From: Saccoglossus kowalevskii
Lineage: Eukaryota; Hemichordata; Enteropneusta; Harrimaniidae
Direction of reading: 5' to 3'
Assembly: GCF_000003605.2 (NCBI RefSeq)
Contig: NW_003121063.1
Location: forward strand, 1 to 61,545
Length of the DNA: 61,545 bases
The position numbers and the translations under genes are program-made. Shown piece after piece: positions 48,782 to 59,922 of this stretch (position 1 is the stretch's first letter; every line of letters begins with the position of its first letter). Below the pieces are notes generated by a model that searched no databases, was not told where the DNA came from, and saw only the letters and a program-made list of their open reading frames with translations.

Positions 48782-49357
48782 GAATATTTGTGTTGGACTC
48801 CTTGTAGAATATTTGTGTTGGAGCCCTGGTAGAATATTTGTATTGGACCCATGGTAGAATATTTGTGTTGGAGCCCTGGTAGAATATTTGTGTTGGACTC
48901 CTGGTAGAATATTTGTGTTGGACTCCTGGTAGAATATTTTTGTTGGAGCCCTGGTAGAATATTTGTGTTGGACTCCTGGTAGCATATTTGTATTGGACCC
49001 ATTGTAGAATATTTGTGTTGGACTCCTGGTAGAATATTTGTATTGGACTCCTTGGAGTATATTTGTATTGGACCCATGGTAGAATATTTGTGTTGGAGCC
49101 CCTGGTAGAATATTTGTTTTGGACCCCTAGTAGAATATTTGTATTGGACTCCTGGTAGAATATTTGTGTTGGACTCCTGGTAGAATATCTGTGTTGGAGC
49201 CCTGGTAGAATATTTGTATTGGACTCCTGGTAGAATATTTGTATTGGACCCATGGTAGAGTATTTGTGTTGGAGCCCTGGTAGAATATTTGTGTTGGACT
49301 CCTGGTAGAATATTTGTGTTGGACTCCTAGTAGAATATGTGTATTGGACCCATGGTA
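48782..49357 (+). repeat. C-domain
   Basis: ACTCC run with AGCATATTT (48,982), CTTGGAGTATATTT near 49,052, 26-bp monomer near 49,093 and TTTTGGACCCCTAGTA; close to 32.72-33.0 kb. Ends in the GAATATGTG lead-in. Confidence 0.87.
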
Positions 49358-49506
49358 GAATATTTGTGTTTGAGCCCTGGTAGAATATTTGTGCTGGACC
49401 CCTGGTAGAATATTTGTATTGAACCCCTTGTAGAATATTTGTGTTGGACCCATGGTAGATATTTGTGTTGGACCCCTGGTAGAATATTTGTGTAGGCGTC
49501 CTGGTA
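49358..49506 (+). repeat. Short cassette, complete (149 bp)
   Basis: Standard order with GTGCTGGACCCC. Confidence 0.9.
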
Positions 49507-51206
49507 GAATATTTGTATTGGACCCATGGTAGAATATTTGTGTTGGAGCCCTGTTAGAACATTTGTGTTGGACCCATGGTAGAATATTTGTGTTGGACCC
49601 ATGGTAGAATATTTGTGTTGGACCCATGGTAGAATATTTGTGTTGGACCCATGGTAGAATATTTGTGTTGGAGCCCTGGTAGAATATTTGTATTGGACCC
49701 ATGGTAGAATATTTGTGTTGGAGCCGTGGTAGAACATTTGTGGTAGAGCCCTGGTAGAATATTTGTATTGGACCCATGGTAGAATATTTGTGTTGGAGCC
49801 CTGGTAGAACATTTGTGTTGGACCCATGGTAGAATATTTGTGTTGGACCCATGGTAGAATATTTGTGTTGGAGCCCTGGTAGAACATTTGTGTTGGACCC
49901 ATGGTAGAATATTTGTGTTGGAACCCTGGTAGAATATATGTATTGGAGCTCTGATAGAATTTTTGTATTTGACCCATAGTAGAATATTTGTATTGGACCC
50001 ATGGTAGAATATTTGTGTTGGACCCATGGTAGAATATTTGTGTTGAACCCCTGGTAGAATATTTGTGTTGGACCCATGATAGAATATTTGCGTTGGACCC
50101 ATGGTAGAATATTTGTATTGGACCCATGGTAGAGCATTTGTGGTGGAGCCCTGGTAGAATATTTGTATTGGACCCATGGTAGAATATTTGTGTTGGAGCC
50201 CTGGTAGAACATTTGTGTTGGACCCATGGTAGAATATTTGTGTTGGACCCATGGTAGAATATTTGTGTTGGAGCCCTGGTAGAACATTTGTGTTGGACCC
50301 ATGGTAGAAGAATATTTGTGTTGGAACCCTGGTAGAATATATGTATTGGAGCTCTGATAGAATTTTTGTATTTGACCCATAGTAGAATATTTGTATTGGA
50401 CCCATGGTAGAATATTTGTGTTGGACCCATGGTAGAATAGTTGTGTTGGAGCCCTGGTAGAACATTTGTGTTGGACCCATGGTAGAATATTTGTGTTGGA
50501 CCCATGGTAGAATATTTGTGTTGGACCCATGGTAGAATATTTGTGTTGAACCCCTGGTAGAATATTTGTGTTGAAGCCCTGGTAGAACATTTGTGGTGGA
50601 GCCCTGGTAGAATATTTGTATTGGACCCATGGTAGAATATTTGTGTTGGAGCCCTGGTAGAACATTTGTGTTGGACCCATGGTAGAATATTTGTGTTGGA
50701 CCTATGGTAGAATATTTGTGTTGGACCCATGGTAGAATATTTGTGTTGGACCCATGGTAGAATATTTGTGTTGAAGCCCTGGTAGAACATTTGTGGTGGA
50801 GCCCTGGTAGAATATTTGTATTGGACCCATGGTAGAATATTTGTGTTGGAGCCCTGGTAGAATATTTGTGTTGGACTCCTTGTAGAATATTTGTGTTGGA
50901 GCCCTGGTAGAATATTTGTATTGGACTCCTGTTAGAATATTTGTATTGAACCCATGGTAGAGTATTTGTGTTGGAGCCCTGGTAGAATATTTGTGTTGGA
51001 CTCCTGGTAGAATATTTGTGTTGGACTCCTAGTAGAATATGTGTATTGGACCCATGGTAGAATATTTGTGTTTGAGCCCTGTAGAATATTTGTGCTGGAC
51101 CTCTGGTAGAATATTTATATTGAACCCCTTGTAGAATATTTGTGTTGGACCCATGGTAGATATTGTGTTGGATCCCTGGTAAAATATTTGTGTAGGCGTC
51201 CTGGTA
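49507..51206 (+). repeat. D-domain, C segment and degraded short cassette
   Basis: Opens like 579 and 15,620 (CTGTTAGAACATTT). GH pairs near 49,930 and 50,335, about 403 bp apart, with a 3-bp insertion (GAAGAATATTT) at 50,308. C-type from 50,870. The short cassette at 51,060-51,206 has lost bases (CTGTAG, GATATTGTG, GATCCC) but keeps its order and an AAATATTT-type F. Confidence 0.84.
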
Positions 51207-52200
51207 GAATATTTGTGTTGGAGCCCTGGTAGAATATTTGTGTTTGAGCCCTGGTAGAATATTTGTGTTGGACTCCTGGTAGAATATTTGTGTTGGACTC
51301 CTGGTAGAATATTTGTGTTGGAGCCCTGGTAGAATATTTGTGTTGGACTCCTGGTAGAATATTTGTATTGGACCCATTGTAGAATATTTGTGTTGGACTC
51401 CTGGTAGAATATTTGTATTGGACTCCTTGTAGTATATTTGTATTGGACCCATGGTAGAATATTTGTGTTGGAGCCCCTGGTAGAATATTTGTTTTGGACC
51501 CCTAGTAGAATATTTGTATTGGACTCCTGGTAGAATATTTGTGTTGGACTCTTGGTAGAATATTTGTGTTGGAGCCCTGGTAGACTATTTGTATTGGACT
51601 CCTGGTAGAATGTCTGTGATGGAGCCCTGGTAGAATATTTGTGTTGAACCTCTGGTAGAATATTTGTACTGGACCCATGGTAGAATATTTGTGTTGGACC
51701 CATGGTAGAATATTTGTATTGGAGCCCTGGTAGACTATTTGTGTTCGACCTATGGTAAAGTATTTGTGTTAGAGCCCTGGTAGAATATTTGTGTTTGAGC
51801 CCTGGTAGAATATTTGTATTGAACCCCTTGTAGAATATTTGTGTTGGACCCATGGTAGATATTTGTGTTGGACCCCTGGTAGAATATTTGTGTAGGCGTC
51901 CTGGTAGAATATTTGTGTTGGACTCCTTGTAGAATATTTGTGTTGGAGCCCTGGTAGAATATTTGTATTGGACCCATGGTAGAATATTTGTGTTGGAGCC
52001 CTGGTAGAACATTTGTGTTGGACCCATGGTAGAATATTTGTGTTGGACCCATGGTAGAATATTTGTGTTGGACCCATGGTAGAATATTTGTGTTGGACCC
52101 ATGGTAGAATATTTGTGTTGGACCCATGGTAGAATATTTGTGTTGAAGCCCTGGTAGAACATTAGTGGTGGAGCCCTGGTAGAATATTTGTATTGGACCC
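51207..52200 (+). repeat. C-domain, long-cassette tail and CCCA run
   Basis: ACTCC run with CTTGTAGTATATTT (51,427) and 26-bp monomer (51,471). ACTCC is fused to GAATGTCTGTGATGG near 51,610, starting a long-cassette tail with AAGTATTTG (51,757) and F at 51,882. A CCCA run ends in GAACATTAGTGG (52,160). Paralogous to 56.28-57.29 kb, which has an extra 75 bp. Confidence 0.86.
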
Positions 52201-52630
52201 ATGGTAGAATAATTGTGTTGGACCGCTGGTAGAATATTTGTATTGAACCCCTTGTAGAATATTTGTGTTGGACCCATGGTAGATATTTGTGTTGGACCCC
52301 TGGTAAAATATTTGTGTAGGCGTCCTGGTAGAATATTTGTGTTGGAGCCCTGGTAGAATATTTGTATTGGAATACTGGTAGAATATTTGTATTGGACCCA
52401 TGGTAGAATATTTGTGTTGGAGCCCTGGTAGAATATTTGTGTTGGACTCCTGGTAGAATATTTGTGTTGGACTCCTGGTAGAATATTTGTGTTGGAGCCC
52501 TGGTAGAATATTTGTGTTGGACTCGTGGTAGAATATTTGTATTGGACCCATTGTAGAATATTTGTGTTGGACTCCTGGTAGAATATTTGTATTGGACTCC
52601 ATATAGAATATTTGTGTTGGACCCATGGTA
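52201..52630 (+). repeat. X block copy 4
   Basis: ACCGCTGG (52,221), F at 52,306, AATACTGG in place of ACTACTGG (about 52,371), ACTCGTGG, ACTCCATATAG (52,605). Confidence 0.88.
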
Positions 52631-53328
52631 GATATTTGTGTTGGACCCCTGGTAGAATATTTGTATTGGACCCATGGTAGAATATTTGTGTTGGAGTCCT
52701 GGTAGAATATTTGTGGTGGAGCCGTGGTAGAACATTTGTGGTGCAGCCCTGGTAGAATATTTGTATTGGACCCACGGTAGAATATTTGTGTTGGAGCCCT
52801 GGTAGAACATTTGTGTTGGACCCATGGTAGAATATTTGTGTTGGACCCACAGTAGAATATTTTTGTTGGAGCCCTGGTAGAACATTTGTGTTGGACCCAT
52901 GGTAGAATATTTGTGTTGGAGCCCTGGTAGAACATTTGTGTTGGACCATGGTAGAATATTTGTGTTGGACCTATGGTAGAATATTTGTGTTGGACCCATG
53001 GTAGAATATTTGTGTTGGACCCATGGTAGAATATTTGTATTGAAGCCCTGGTAGAACATTTGTGGTGGAGCCCTGGTAGAATATTTGTATTGGACCCATG
53101 GTAGAATATTTGTGTTGGAGCCCTGGTAGAATATTTGTGTTGGACTCCTTGTAGAATATTTGTGTTGGAGCCCTGGTAGAATATTTGTATTGGACTCCTG
53201 GTAGAATATTTGTATTGAAACCATGGTAGAGTATTTGTGTTGGAGCCCTGGTAGAATATTTGTGTTGGACTCCTGGTAGAATATTTGTGTTGGACTCCTA
53301 GTAGAATATGTGTATTGGACCCATGGTA
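52631..53328 (+). repeat. D-domain, then C-domain
   Basis: CCCACGG, CCCACAG and GTGCAGCCC variants as at 23.6-23.8 kb, then from about 52,920 a switch to the 46.2-46.6 kb order (GGACCATGG, ACCTATGG, GTATTGAAGCCC, C-type monomers, GAAACCATGG, GAATATGTG). Confidence 0.86.
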
Positions 53329-53477
53329 GAATATTTGTGTTTGAGCCCTGGTAGAATATTTGTGCTGGACCTCTGGTAGAATATTTGTATTGAACCCCTT
53401 GTAGAATATTTGTGTTGGACCCATGGTAGATATTTGTGTTGGACCCCTGGTAGAATATTTGTGTAGGCGTCCTGGTA
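53329..53477 (+). repeat. Short cassette, complete (149 bp)
   Basis: Standard order, GTGCTGG monomer ending CCTCTGG. Confidence 0.9.
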
Positions 53478-55950
53478 GAATATTTGTATTGGACCCATGG
53501 TAGAATATTTGTGTTGGAGCCCTGGTAGAACATTTGTGTTGGACCCATGGTAGAATATTTGTCTTGGACCCATGGAAGAATATTTGTGTTGGACCCATGG
53601 TAGAATATTTGTGTTGGAGCCCTGGTAGAATATTTGTATTGGACCCATGGTAGAATATTTGTGTTGGAGCCGTGGTAAAACATTTGTGGTGGAGCCCTGG
53701 TAGAATATTTGTATTGGACCCATGGTAGAATATTTGTGTTGGAGCCCTGGTAGAACATTTGTGTTGGACCCATGGTAAAATATTTGTGTTGGACCCATGG
53801 TAGAATATTTGTGTTGGAGTCCTGGTAGAACATTTGTGTTGGACCCATGGTAGAATATTTGTGTTGGACCCTTGGTAGAATATTTGTAATGGACCCGTGG
53901 TAGAATATTTGAGTTGGACCCATGGTAGAATATTTGTGTTGGACCCTTGGTAGAATATTTGTATTGGACCCATGGTAAAATATTTGTGTTGGAGCCCTGG
54001 TAGAACATTTGTGTTGGACCCATGGTAGAATATTTGTGTTGGACTCATGGTAGAATATTTGTGTTGGAGCCGTGGTAGAACATTTGTGGTGGACCCCTGG
54101 TAGAATATTTGTGTTGGACTCATGGTAGAATATTTGTGTTGGAGCCGTGGTAGAACATTTGTGGTGGAGCCCTGGTAGAATATTTGTATTGGACCCATGG
54201 TAAAATATTTGTGTTGGAGCCCTGGTAGAATATTTGTTTTGGACCCATGGTAGAACATTTGTGGTGGAGCCCTGGTAGAATATTTGTATTGGACCCATGG
54301 TAGAATATTTGTGTTGGAGCCATGGTAGAACATTTGTGTTGGACCCATGGTAGAATATTTGTGTTGGACCCATGGTAGAATATTTGTGTTGGAGCCCTGG
54401 TAGAACATTTGTGTTGGACCCATGATAGAATATTTGCGTTGGACCCATGGTAGAATATTTGTATTGCACCCATGGTAGAACATTTGTGGTGGAGCCCTGG
54501 TAGAATATTTGTATTGGACCCATGGTAGAATATTTGTGTTGGAGCCCTGGTGGAACATTTGTGTTGGACCCATGGTAGAATATTTGTGTTGCACCCATGG
54601 TAGAATATTTGTGTTGGAGCCCTGGTAGAACATTTGTGTTGGACCCATGGTAGAATATTTGTGGTTGAGCCCTGGTAGGATATTTGTATTGGAGCCCTGG
54701 TAGAATATTTGTGTTGGACTCCTGATGGAATATTTGTGTTGGACCCATGGTAGAATATTTGTGTTGGAGCCCTGGTAGAACATTTGTGTTGGACCCATGG
54801 TAGAATATTTGTACTGGACCCATGGTAGACTATTTGTGTTGGAGCCATGGTAGAATATTTGTATTGGAGCCCTGGTAGAATATTTGTGTTCGACCCATGG
54901 TAAAATATTTGTGTTAGAGCCCTGGTAGAATATTTGTGTTTGAGCCCTGGTAGAATATTTGTATTGAACCCCTTGTAGAATATTTGTGTTGGACCCATGG
55001 TAGATATTTGTGTTGGACCCCTGGTAGAATATTTGTGTAGGCGTCCTGATAGAGTATTTGTGTTGGACTCCTTGTAGAATATTTGTGTTGGAGCCCTGGT
55101 AGAATATTTGTATTGGACCCATGGTAGAATATTTGTGTTGGAGCCCTGGTAGAACATTTGTGTTGGACCCATGGTAAAATATTTGTGTTGGACCCATGGT
55201 AGAATATTTGTGTTGGACCCTTGGTAGAATATTTGTAATGGACCCGTGGTAGAATATTTGAGTTGGACCCATGGTAGAATATTTGTGTTGGACCCTTGGT
55301 AGAATATTTGTATTGGACCCATGGTAAAATATTTGTGTTGGAGCCCTGTAGAACATTTGTGTTGGACCCATGGTAGAATATTTGTGTTCGACCCCAGGTA
55401 GAATATTTGTGTTGGACCCATGGTAGAATATTTGTGTTGGAGCCGTGGTGGAACATTTGTGGTGGAGCCCTGGTAGAATATTTGTATTGGACCCATGGTA
55501 AAATATTTGTGTTGGAGACCTGGTAGAATATTTGTTTTGGACCCATGGTAGAACATTTGTGGTGGAGCCCTGGTAGAATATTTGTATTGGACCCATGGTT
55601 GAATATTTGTGTTGGAGCCCTGGTAGAACATTTGTGTTGTACCCATGGTAAAATATTTGTGTTGGAGCCCTGGTAGAACATTTGTGTTGGACCCATGGTA
55701 GAATATTTGTGTTGGACCCATGGTAGAATATTTGTATTGGACCCATGGTAGAACATTTGTGGTGGAGCCCTGGTAGAATATTTGTATTGGACCCATGGTA
55801 GAATATTTGTGTTGGAGCCCTGGTAGAACATTTGTGTTGGACCCATGGTAGAATATTTGTGTTGGACCCATGGTAGAATATTTGTGTTGGAGCCCTGGTA
55901 GAACATTTGTGTTGGACCCATGGTAGAATATTTGTGTTGGAACCCTGGTA
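53478..55950 (+). repeat. D-domain with an internal tail and F
   Basis: GTCTTGG/GGAAGAA (53,560), GTGGTAAAACATTT, ACTCATGG and GAGCCGTGG repeated 75 bp apart near 54,045 and 54,120, and part of the rare run (GTGGTTGAG, GTAGGATATTT, CTGATGG) at 54,660-54,730. Cassette tail from TTCGACC (54,889) to F at 55,027 (closing GATAGAG). Then the ACCCCAGG, GTGGAACATTT and GAGACCTGG order. Confidence 0.85.
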
Positions 55951-56275
55951 GAATATATGTATTGGAGCTCTGATAGAATTTTTGTATTTGACCAATAGTA
56001 GAATATTTGTATTGGACCCATGGTAGAATATTTGTGTTGGACCCATGGTAGAATAGTTGTGTTGAACCCCTGGTGGAATATTTGTGTTGGAGCCATGGCA
56101 GCATATTTGTATTGGAGCCCTGGTATAATATCTGTGATGGAGCCCTGGTAGAATATTTGTGTTGAACCTCTGGTAGAATATTTGTACTGGACCCATGGTA
56201 GAATATTTGTGTTGGACCCATAGTAAAATATTTGTATTGGAGCCCTGGTAGAATATTTGTGTTCGACCCATGGTA
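55951..56275 (+). repeat. Truncated long cassette (325 bp, 13 monomers)
   Basis: Runs from G to the TTCGACC monomer, after which AAATATTTG carries GGACTCC and opens a C-domain instead of the TTAGAG tail. GACCAATAG, GTGGAATATTT and GCCATGGCAG group it with 36,467 and 58,774. Confidence 0.9.
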
Positions 56276-57294
56276 AAATATTTGTGTTGGACTCCTGGTA
56301 GAATATTTGTGTTGGACTCCTGGTAGAATATTTGTGTTGGAGCCCTGGTAGAATATTTGTGTTGGACTCCTGGTAGAATATTTGTATTGGACCCATTGTA
56401 GAATATTTGTGTTGGACTCCTGGTAGAATATTTGTATTGGACTCCTTGTAGTATATTTGTATTGGACCCATGGTAGAATATTTGTGTTGGAGCCCCTGGT
56501 AGAATATTTGTTTTGGACCCCTAGTAGAATAGTTGTATTGGACTCCTGGTAGAATATTTGTGTTGGACTCTTGGTAGAATATTTGTGTTGGAGCCCTGGT
56601 AGACTATTTGTATTGGACTCCTGGTAGAATATTTGTATTGGACCCATGGTAGAGTATTTGTGTTGGAGCCCTGGTAGAATATTTGTATTGGAGCCCTGGT
56701 AGAATATCTGTGATGGAGCCCTGGTAGAATATTTGTGTTGAACCTCTGGTAGAATATTTGTACTGGACCCATGGTAGAATATTTGTGTTGGACCCATGGT
56801 AGAATATTTGTATTGGAGCCCTGGTAGACTATTTGTGTTCGACCTATGGTAAAGTATTTGTGTTAGAGCCCTGGTAGAATATTTGTGTTTGAGCCCTGGT
56901 AGAATATTTGTATTGAACCCCTTGTAGAATATTTGTGTTGGACCCATGGTAGATATTTGTGTTGGACCCCTGGTAGAATATTTGTGTAGGCGTCCTTGTA
57001 GAATATTTGTGTTGGACTCCTTGTAGAATATTTGTGTTGGAGCCCTGGTAGAATATTTGTATTGGACCCATGGTAGAATATTTGTGTTGGAGCCCTGGTC
57101 GAACATTTGTGTTGGACCCATGGTAGAATATTTGTGTTGGACCCATGGTAGAATATTTGTGTTGGACCCATGGTAGAATATTTGTGTTGGACCCATGGTA
57201 GAATATTTGTGTTGGACCCATGGTAGAATATTTGTGTTGAAGCCCTGGTAGAACATTAGTGGTGGAGCCCTGGTAGAATATTTGTATTGGACCC
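56276..57294 (+). repeat. C-domain, tail with F, and CCCA run
   Basis: ACTCC run with CTTGTAGTATATTT (56,447), 26-bp monomer, GAATAGTTGTATTGG (56,522) and GACTATTTG. Tail from GAATATCTG (56,703) with AAGTATTTG (56,850) to F at 56,976, whose end reads CCTTGTA. A CCCA run follows with GTCGAACATTT (57,100) and GAACATTAGTGG (57,250). Confidence 0.86.
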
Positions 57295-57730
57295 ATGGTA
57301 GAATAATTGTGTTGGACCGCTGGTAGAATATTTGTATTGAACCCCTTGTAGAATATTTGTGTTGGACCCATGGTAGATATTTGTGTTGGACCCCTGGTAA
57401 AATATTTGTGTAGGCGTCCTGGTAGAATATTTGTGTTGGAGCCCTGGTAGAATATTTGTATTGGACTACTGGTAGAATATTTGTATTGGACCCATGGTAG
57501 AATATTTGTGTTGGAGCCCTGGTAGAATATTTGTGTTGGACTCCTGGTAGAATATTTGTGTTGGACTCGTGGTAGAATATTTGTGTTGGAGCCCTGGTAG
57601 AATATTTGTGTTGGACTCGTGGTAGAATATTTGTATTGGACCCATTGTAGAATATTTGTGTTGGACTCCTGGTAGAATATTTGTATTGGACTCCATATAT
57701 AATATTTGTGTTGGACCCATGGTAGATATT
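57295..57730 (+). repeat. X block copy 5
   Basis: ACCGCTGG (57,315), F at 57,400, ACTACTGG (57,465), ACTCGTGG twice (about 57,565 and 57,615), and ACTCCATATATAATATT (57,690). Confidence 0.88.
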
Positions 57731-58773
57731 TGTGTTGGACCCCTGGTAGAATATTTGTATTGGACCCATGGTAGAATATTTGTGTTGGAGTCCTGGTAGA
57801 ATATTTGTGGTGGAGCCGTGGTAGAACATTTGTGGTGGAGCCCTGGTAGAATATTTGTATTGGACCCACGGTAGAATATTTGTGTTGGAGCCCTGGTAGA
57901 ACATTTGTGTTGGACCCATGGTAGAATATTTGTGTTGGACCCACAGTAGAATATTTGTGTTGGAGCCCTGGTAGAACATTTGTGTTGGACCCATGGTAGA
58001 ATATTTGTGTTGGACCCTTGGTAGAATATTTGTATTGGACCCATGGTAGAATATTTGAGTTGGACCCATGGTAGAATATTTGTGTTGGACCCTTGGTAGA
58101 ATATTTGTATTGGACCCATGGTAAAATATTTGTGTTGGAGCCCTGGTAGAACATTTGTGTTAGACCCATGGTAGAATATTTGTGTTGGACCCCAGGTAGA
58201 ATATTTGTGTTGGACCCATGGTAGAATATTTGTGTTGGAGCCGTGGTGGAACATTTGTGGTGGAGCCCTGGTAGAATATTTGTATTGGACCCATGGTAAA
58301 ATATTTGTGTTGGAGACCTGGTAGAATATTTGTTTTGGACCCATGGTAGAACATTTGTGGTGGAGCCCTGGTAGAATATTTGTATTGGACCCATGGTTGA
58401 ATATTTGTGTTGGAGCCCTGGTAGAACATTTGTGTTGGACCCATGGTAGAATATTTGTGTTGTACCCATGGTAAAATATTTGTGTTGGAGCCCTGGTAGG
58501 ACATTTGTGTTGGACCCATGGTAGAATATTTGTGTTGGACCCATGGTAGAATATTTGTATTGGACCCATGGTAGAACATTTGTGGTGGAGCCCTGGTAGA
58601 ATATTTGTATTGGACCCATGGTAGAATATTTGTGTTGGAGCCCTGGTAGAACATTTGTGTTGGACCCATGGTAGAATATTTGTGTTGGACCCATGGTAGA
58701 ATATTTGTATTGGAGCCCTGGTAGAACATTTGTGTTGGACCCATGGTAGAATATTTGTGTTGGAACCCTGGTA
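57731..58773 (+). repeat. D-domain
   Basis: CCCACGG, CCCACAG, TTTGAGTTGG, GTTAGACCC, ACCCCAGG, GTGGAACATTT, GAGACCTGG, CATGGTTGAATATT and GTTGTACCC, the order also seen at 23.6-24.2, 35.9-36.2 and 55.4-55.7 kb. Confidence 0.86.
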
Positions 58774-59247
58774 GAATATATGTATTGGAGCTCTGATAGA
58801 ATTTTTGTATTTGACCAATAGTAGAATATTTGTATTGGACCCATGGTAGAATATTTGTGTTGGACCCATGGTAGAATAGTTGTGTTGAACCCCTGGTGGA
58901 ATATTTGTGTTGGAGCCATGGCAGCATATTTGTATTGGAGCCCTGGTATAATATCTGTGATGGAGCCCTGGTAGAATATTTGTGTTGAACCTCTGGTAGA
59001 ATATTTGTACTGGACCCATGGTAGAATATTTGTGTTGAACCCATGGTAGAATATTTGTATTGGAGCCCTGGTAGAATATTTGTGTTCGACCCATGGTAAA
59101 ATATTTGTGTTAGAGCCCTGGTAGAATATTTGTGTTTGAGCCCTGGTAGAATATTTGTATTGAACCCCTTGTAGAATATTTGTGTTGGACCCATGGTAGA
59201 TATTTGTGTTGGACCCCTGGTAGAATATTTGTGTAGGCGTCCTGGTA
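58774..59247 (+). repeat. Long cassette copy 9 (474 bp)
   Basis: Complete; shares GACCAATAG, GTGGAATATTT and GCCATGGCAGCATATTT with 36,467 and 55,951, but lacks their CCCATAGTAAAATATTT change. Confidence 0.92.
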
Positions 59248-59773
59248 GAATATTTGTGTTGGACTCCTTGTAGAATATTTGTGTTGGAGCCCTTGTAGAA
59301 TATTTGTATTGGACCCATGGTAGAATATTTGTGTTGGAGCACTGGTAGAATATTTGTGTTGGACACCTGGTAGAATATTTGTGTTGGACTCCTGGTAGAA
59401 TATTTGTGTTGGAGCCCTGGTAGAATATTTGTGTTGGACTCCTGGTAGAATATTTGTATAGGACCCATTGTAGAATATTTGTGTTGGACTCCTGGTAGAA
59501 TATTTGTATTGGACTCCTTGGAGTATATTTGTATTGGACCCATGGTAGAATATTTGTGTTGGAGCCCCTGGTAGAATATTTGTTTTGGTCCCCTAGTAGA
59601 ATATTTGTATTGGACTCCTGGTAGAATATTTGTGTTGGACTCCTGGTAGAATATTTGTATTGGACCCATGGTAGAGTATTTGTGTTGGAGCCCTGGTAGA
59701 ATATTTGTGTTGGACTCCTGGTAGAATATTTGTGTTGGACTCCTAGTAGAATATGTGTATTGGACCCGTGGTA
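59248..59773 (+). repeat. C-domain
   Basis: Follows 5.28-5.62 kb monomer for monomer (GAGCACTGG, CTTGGAGTATATTT, 26-bp monomer, TTTTGGTCCCC), then ends with ACTCCTAGTA and GAATATGTGTATTGGACCCGTGG. Confidence 0.87.
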
Positions 59774-59922
59774 GAATATTTGTGTTTGAGCCCTGGTAGA
59801 ATATTTGTGCTGGACCCCTGGTAGAATATTTGTATTGAACCCCTTGTAGAATATTTGTGTTGGACCCATGGTAGATATTTGTGTTGGACCCCTGGTAGAA
59901 TATTTGTGTAGGCGTCCTGGTA
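59774..59922 (+). repeat. Short cassette, complete (149 bp)
   Basis: Standard order with GTGCTGGACCCC; last complete cassette in the window. Confidence 0.9.

Larger units (their letters stand above)
926..58823 (+). repeat. GH monomer pair (GAGCTCTGATA + GAATTTTTG), about 29 copies
   Basis: A fixed pair: G (GAATATATG ... GAGCTCTGATA) followed by H (GAATTTTTG ... GACCCATAGTA). Copies lie near 926, 1460, 2690, 4040, 6154, 9300, 10150, 11273, 13671, 17145, 24720, 26263, 27190, 28060, 28360, 32130, 35193, 36467, 39014, 39695, 41438, 42761, 44115, 45886, 48383, 49930, 50335, 55951 and 58774. In one context the pair opens the 474-bp cassette (E, CCCA, then GAATAGTTG...GAACCCC). In the other the GAATAGTTG monomer carries GGAGCCC and leads back into GAACATTT monomers. 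Confidence 0.88.
531..59897 (+). repeat. 24-bp monomer N3 preceding nearly every F
   Basis: Directly before F sits a 24-bp monomer starting GATATTTG, with one A missing, and ending CCCCTGGTA (531-554 is the first). It shifts array phase by one base at each cassette. Because it recurs at the same place in nearly all F copies it is a fixed variant, unlike the scattered deletions of the degraded zones. Copies before 12296, 42461, 43784 and 51182 have lost a further T (GATATTGTG). Exceptions: at 25138 a normal-length CCCC monomer separates it from F, and the F copies at 33591 and 40713 lack it. Confidence 0.9.
555..59922 (+). repeat. F marker monomer family (GTAGGCGTCC), about 47 copies
   Basis: F is a 25-bp monomer whose positions 11-20 read GTAGGCGTCC; it closes both cassette types. 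Starts by eye: 555, 3079, 5252, 6603, 7278, 8223, 11722, 12296, 14120, 14820, 15595, 17994, 18357, 19606, 20005, 21728, 22566, 23241 (degraded), 25138, 26712, 28809, 29732, 31255, 33366, 33591, 36916, 37616, 38440, 40488, 40713, 41887, 42461, 43210, 43784, 46734, 47233, 48757, 49482, 51182, 51882, 52306, 53453, 55027, 56976, 57400, 59223, 59898. A subset (7278, 14820, 18357, 20005, 51182, 52306, 57400) starts AAATATTT instead of GAATATTT, marking a sub-lineage. F is one of the few monomers with a CpG. Confidence 0.93.
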
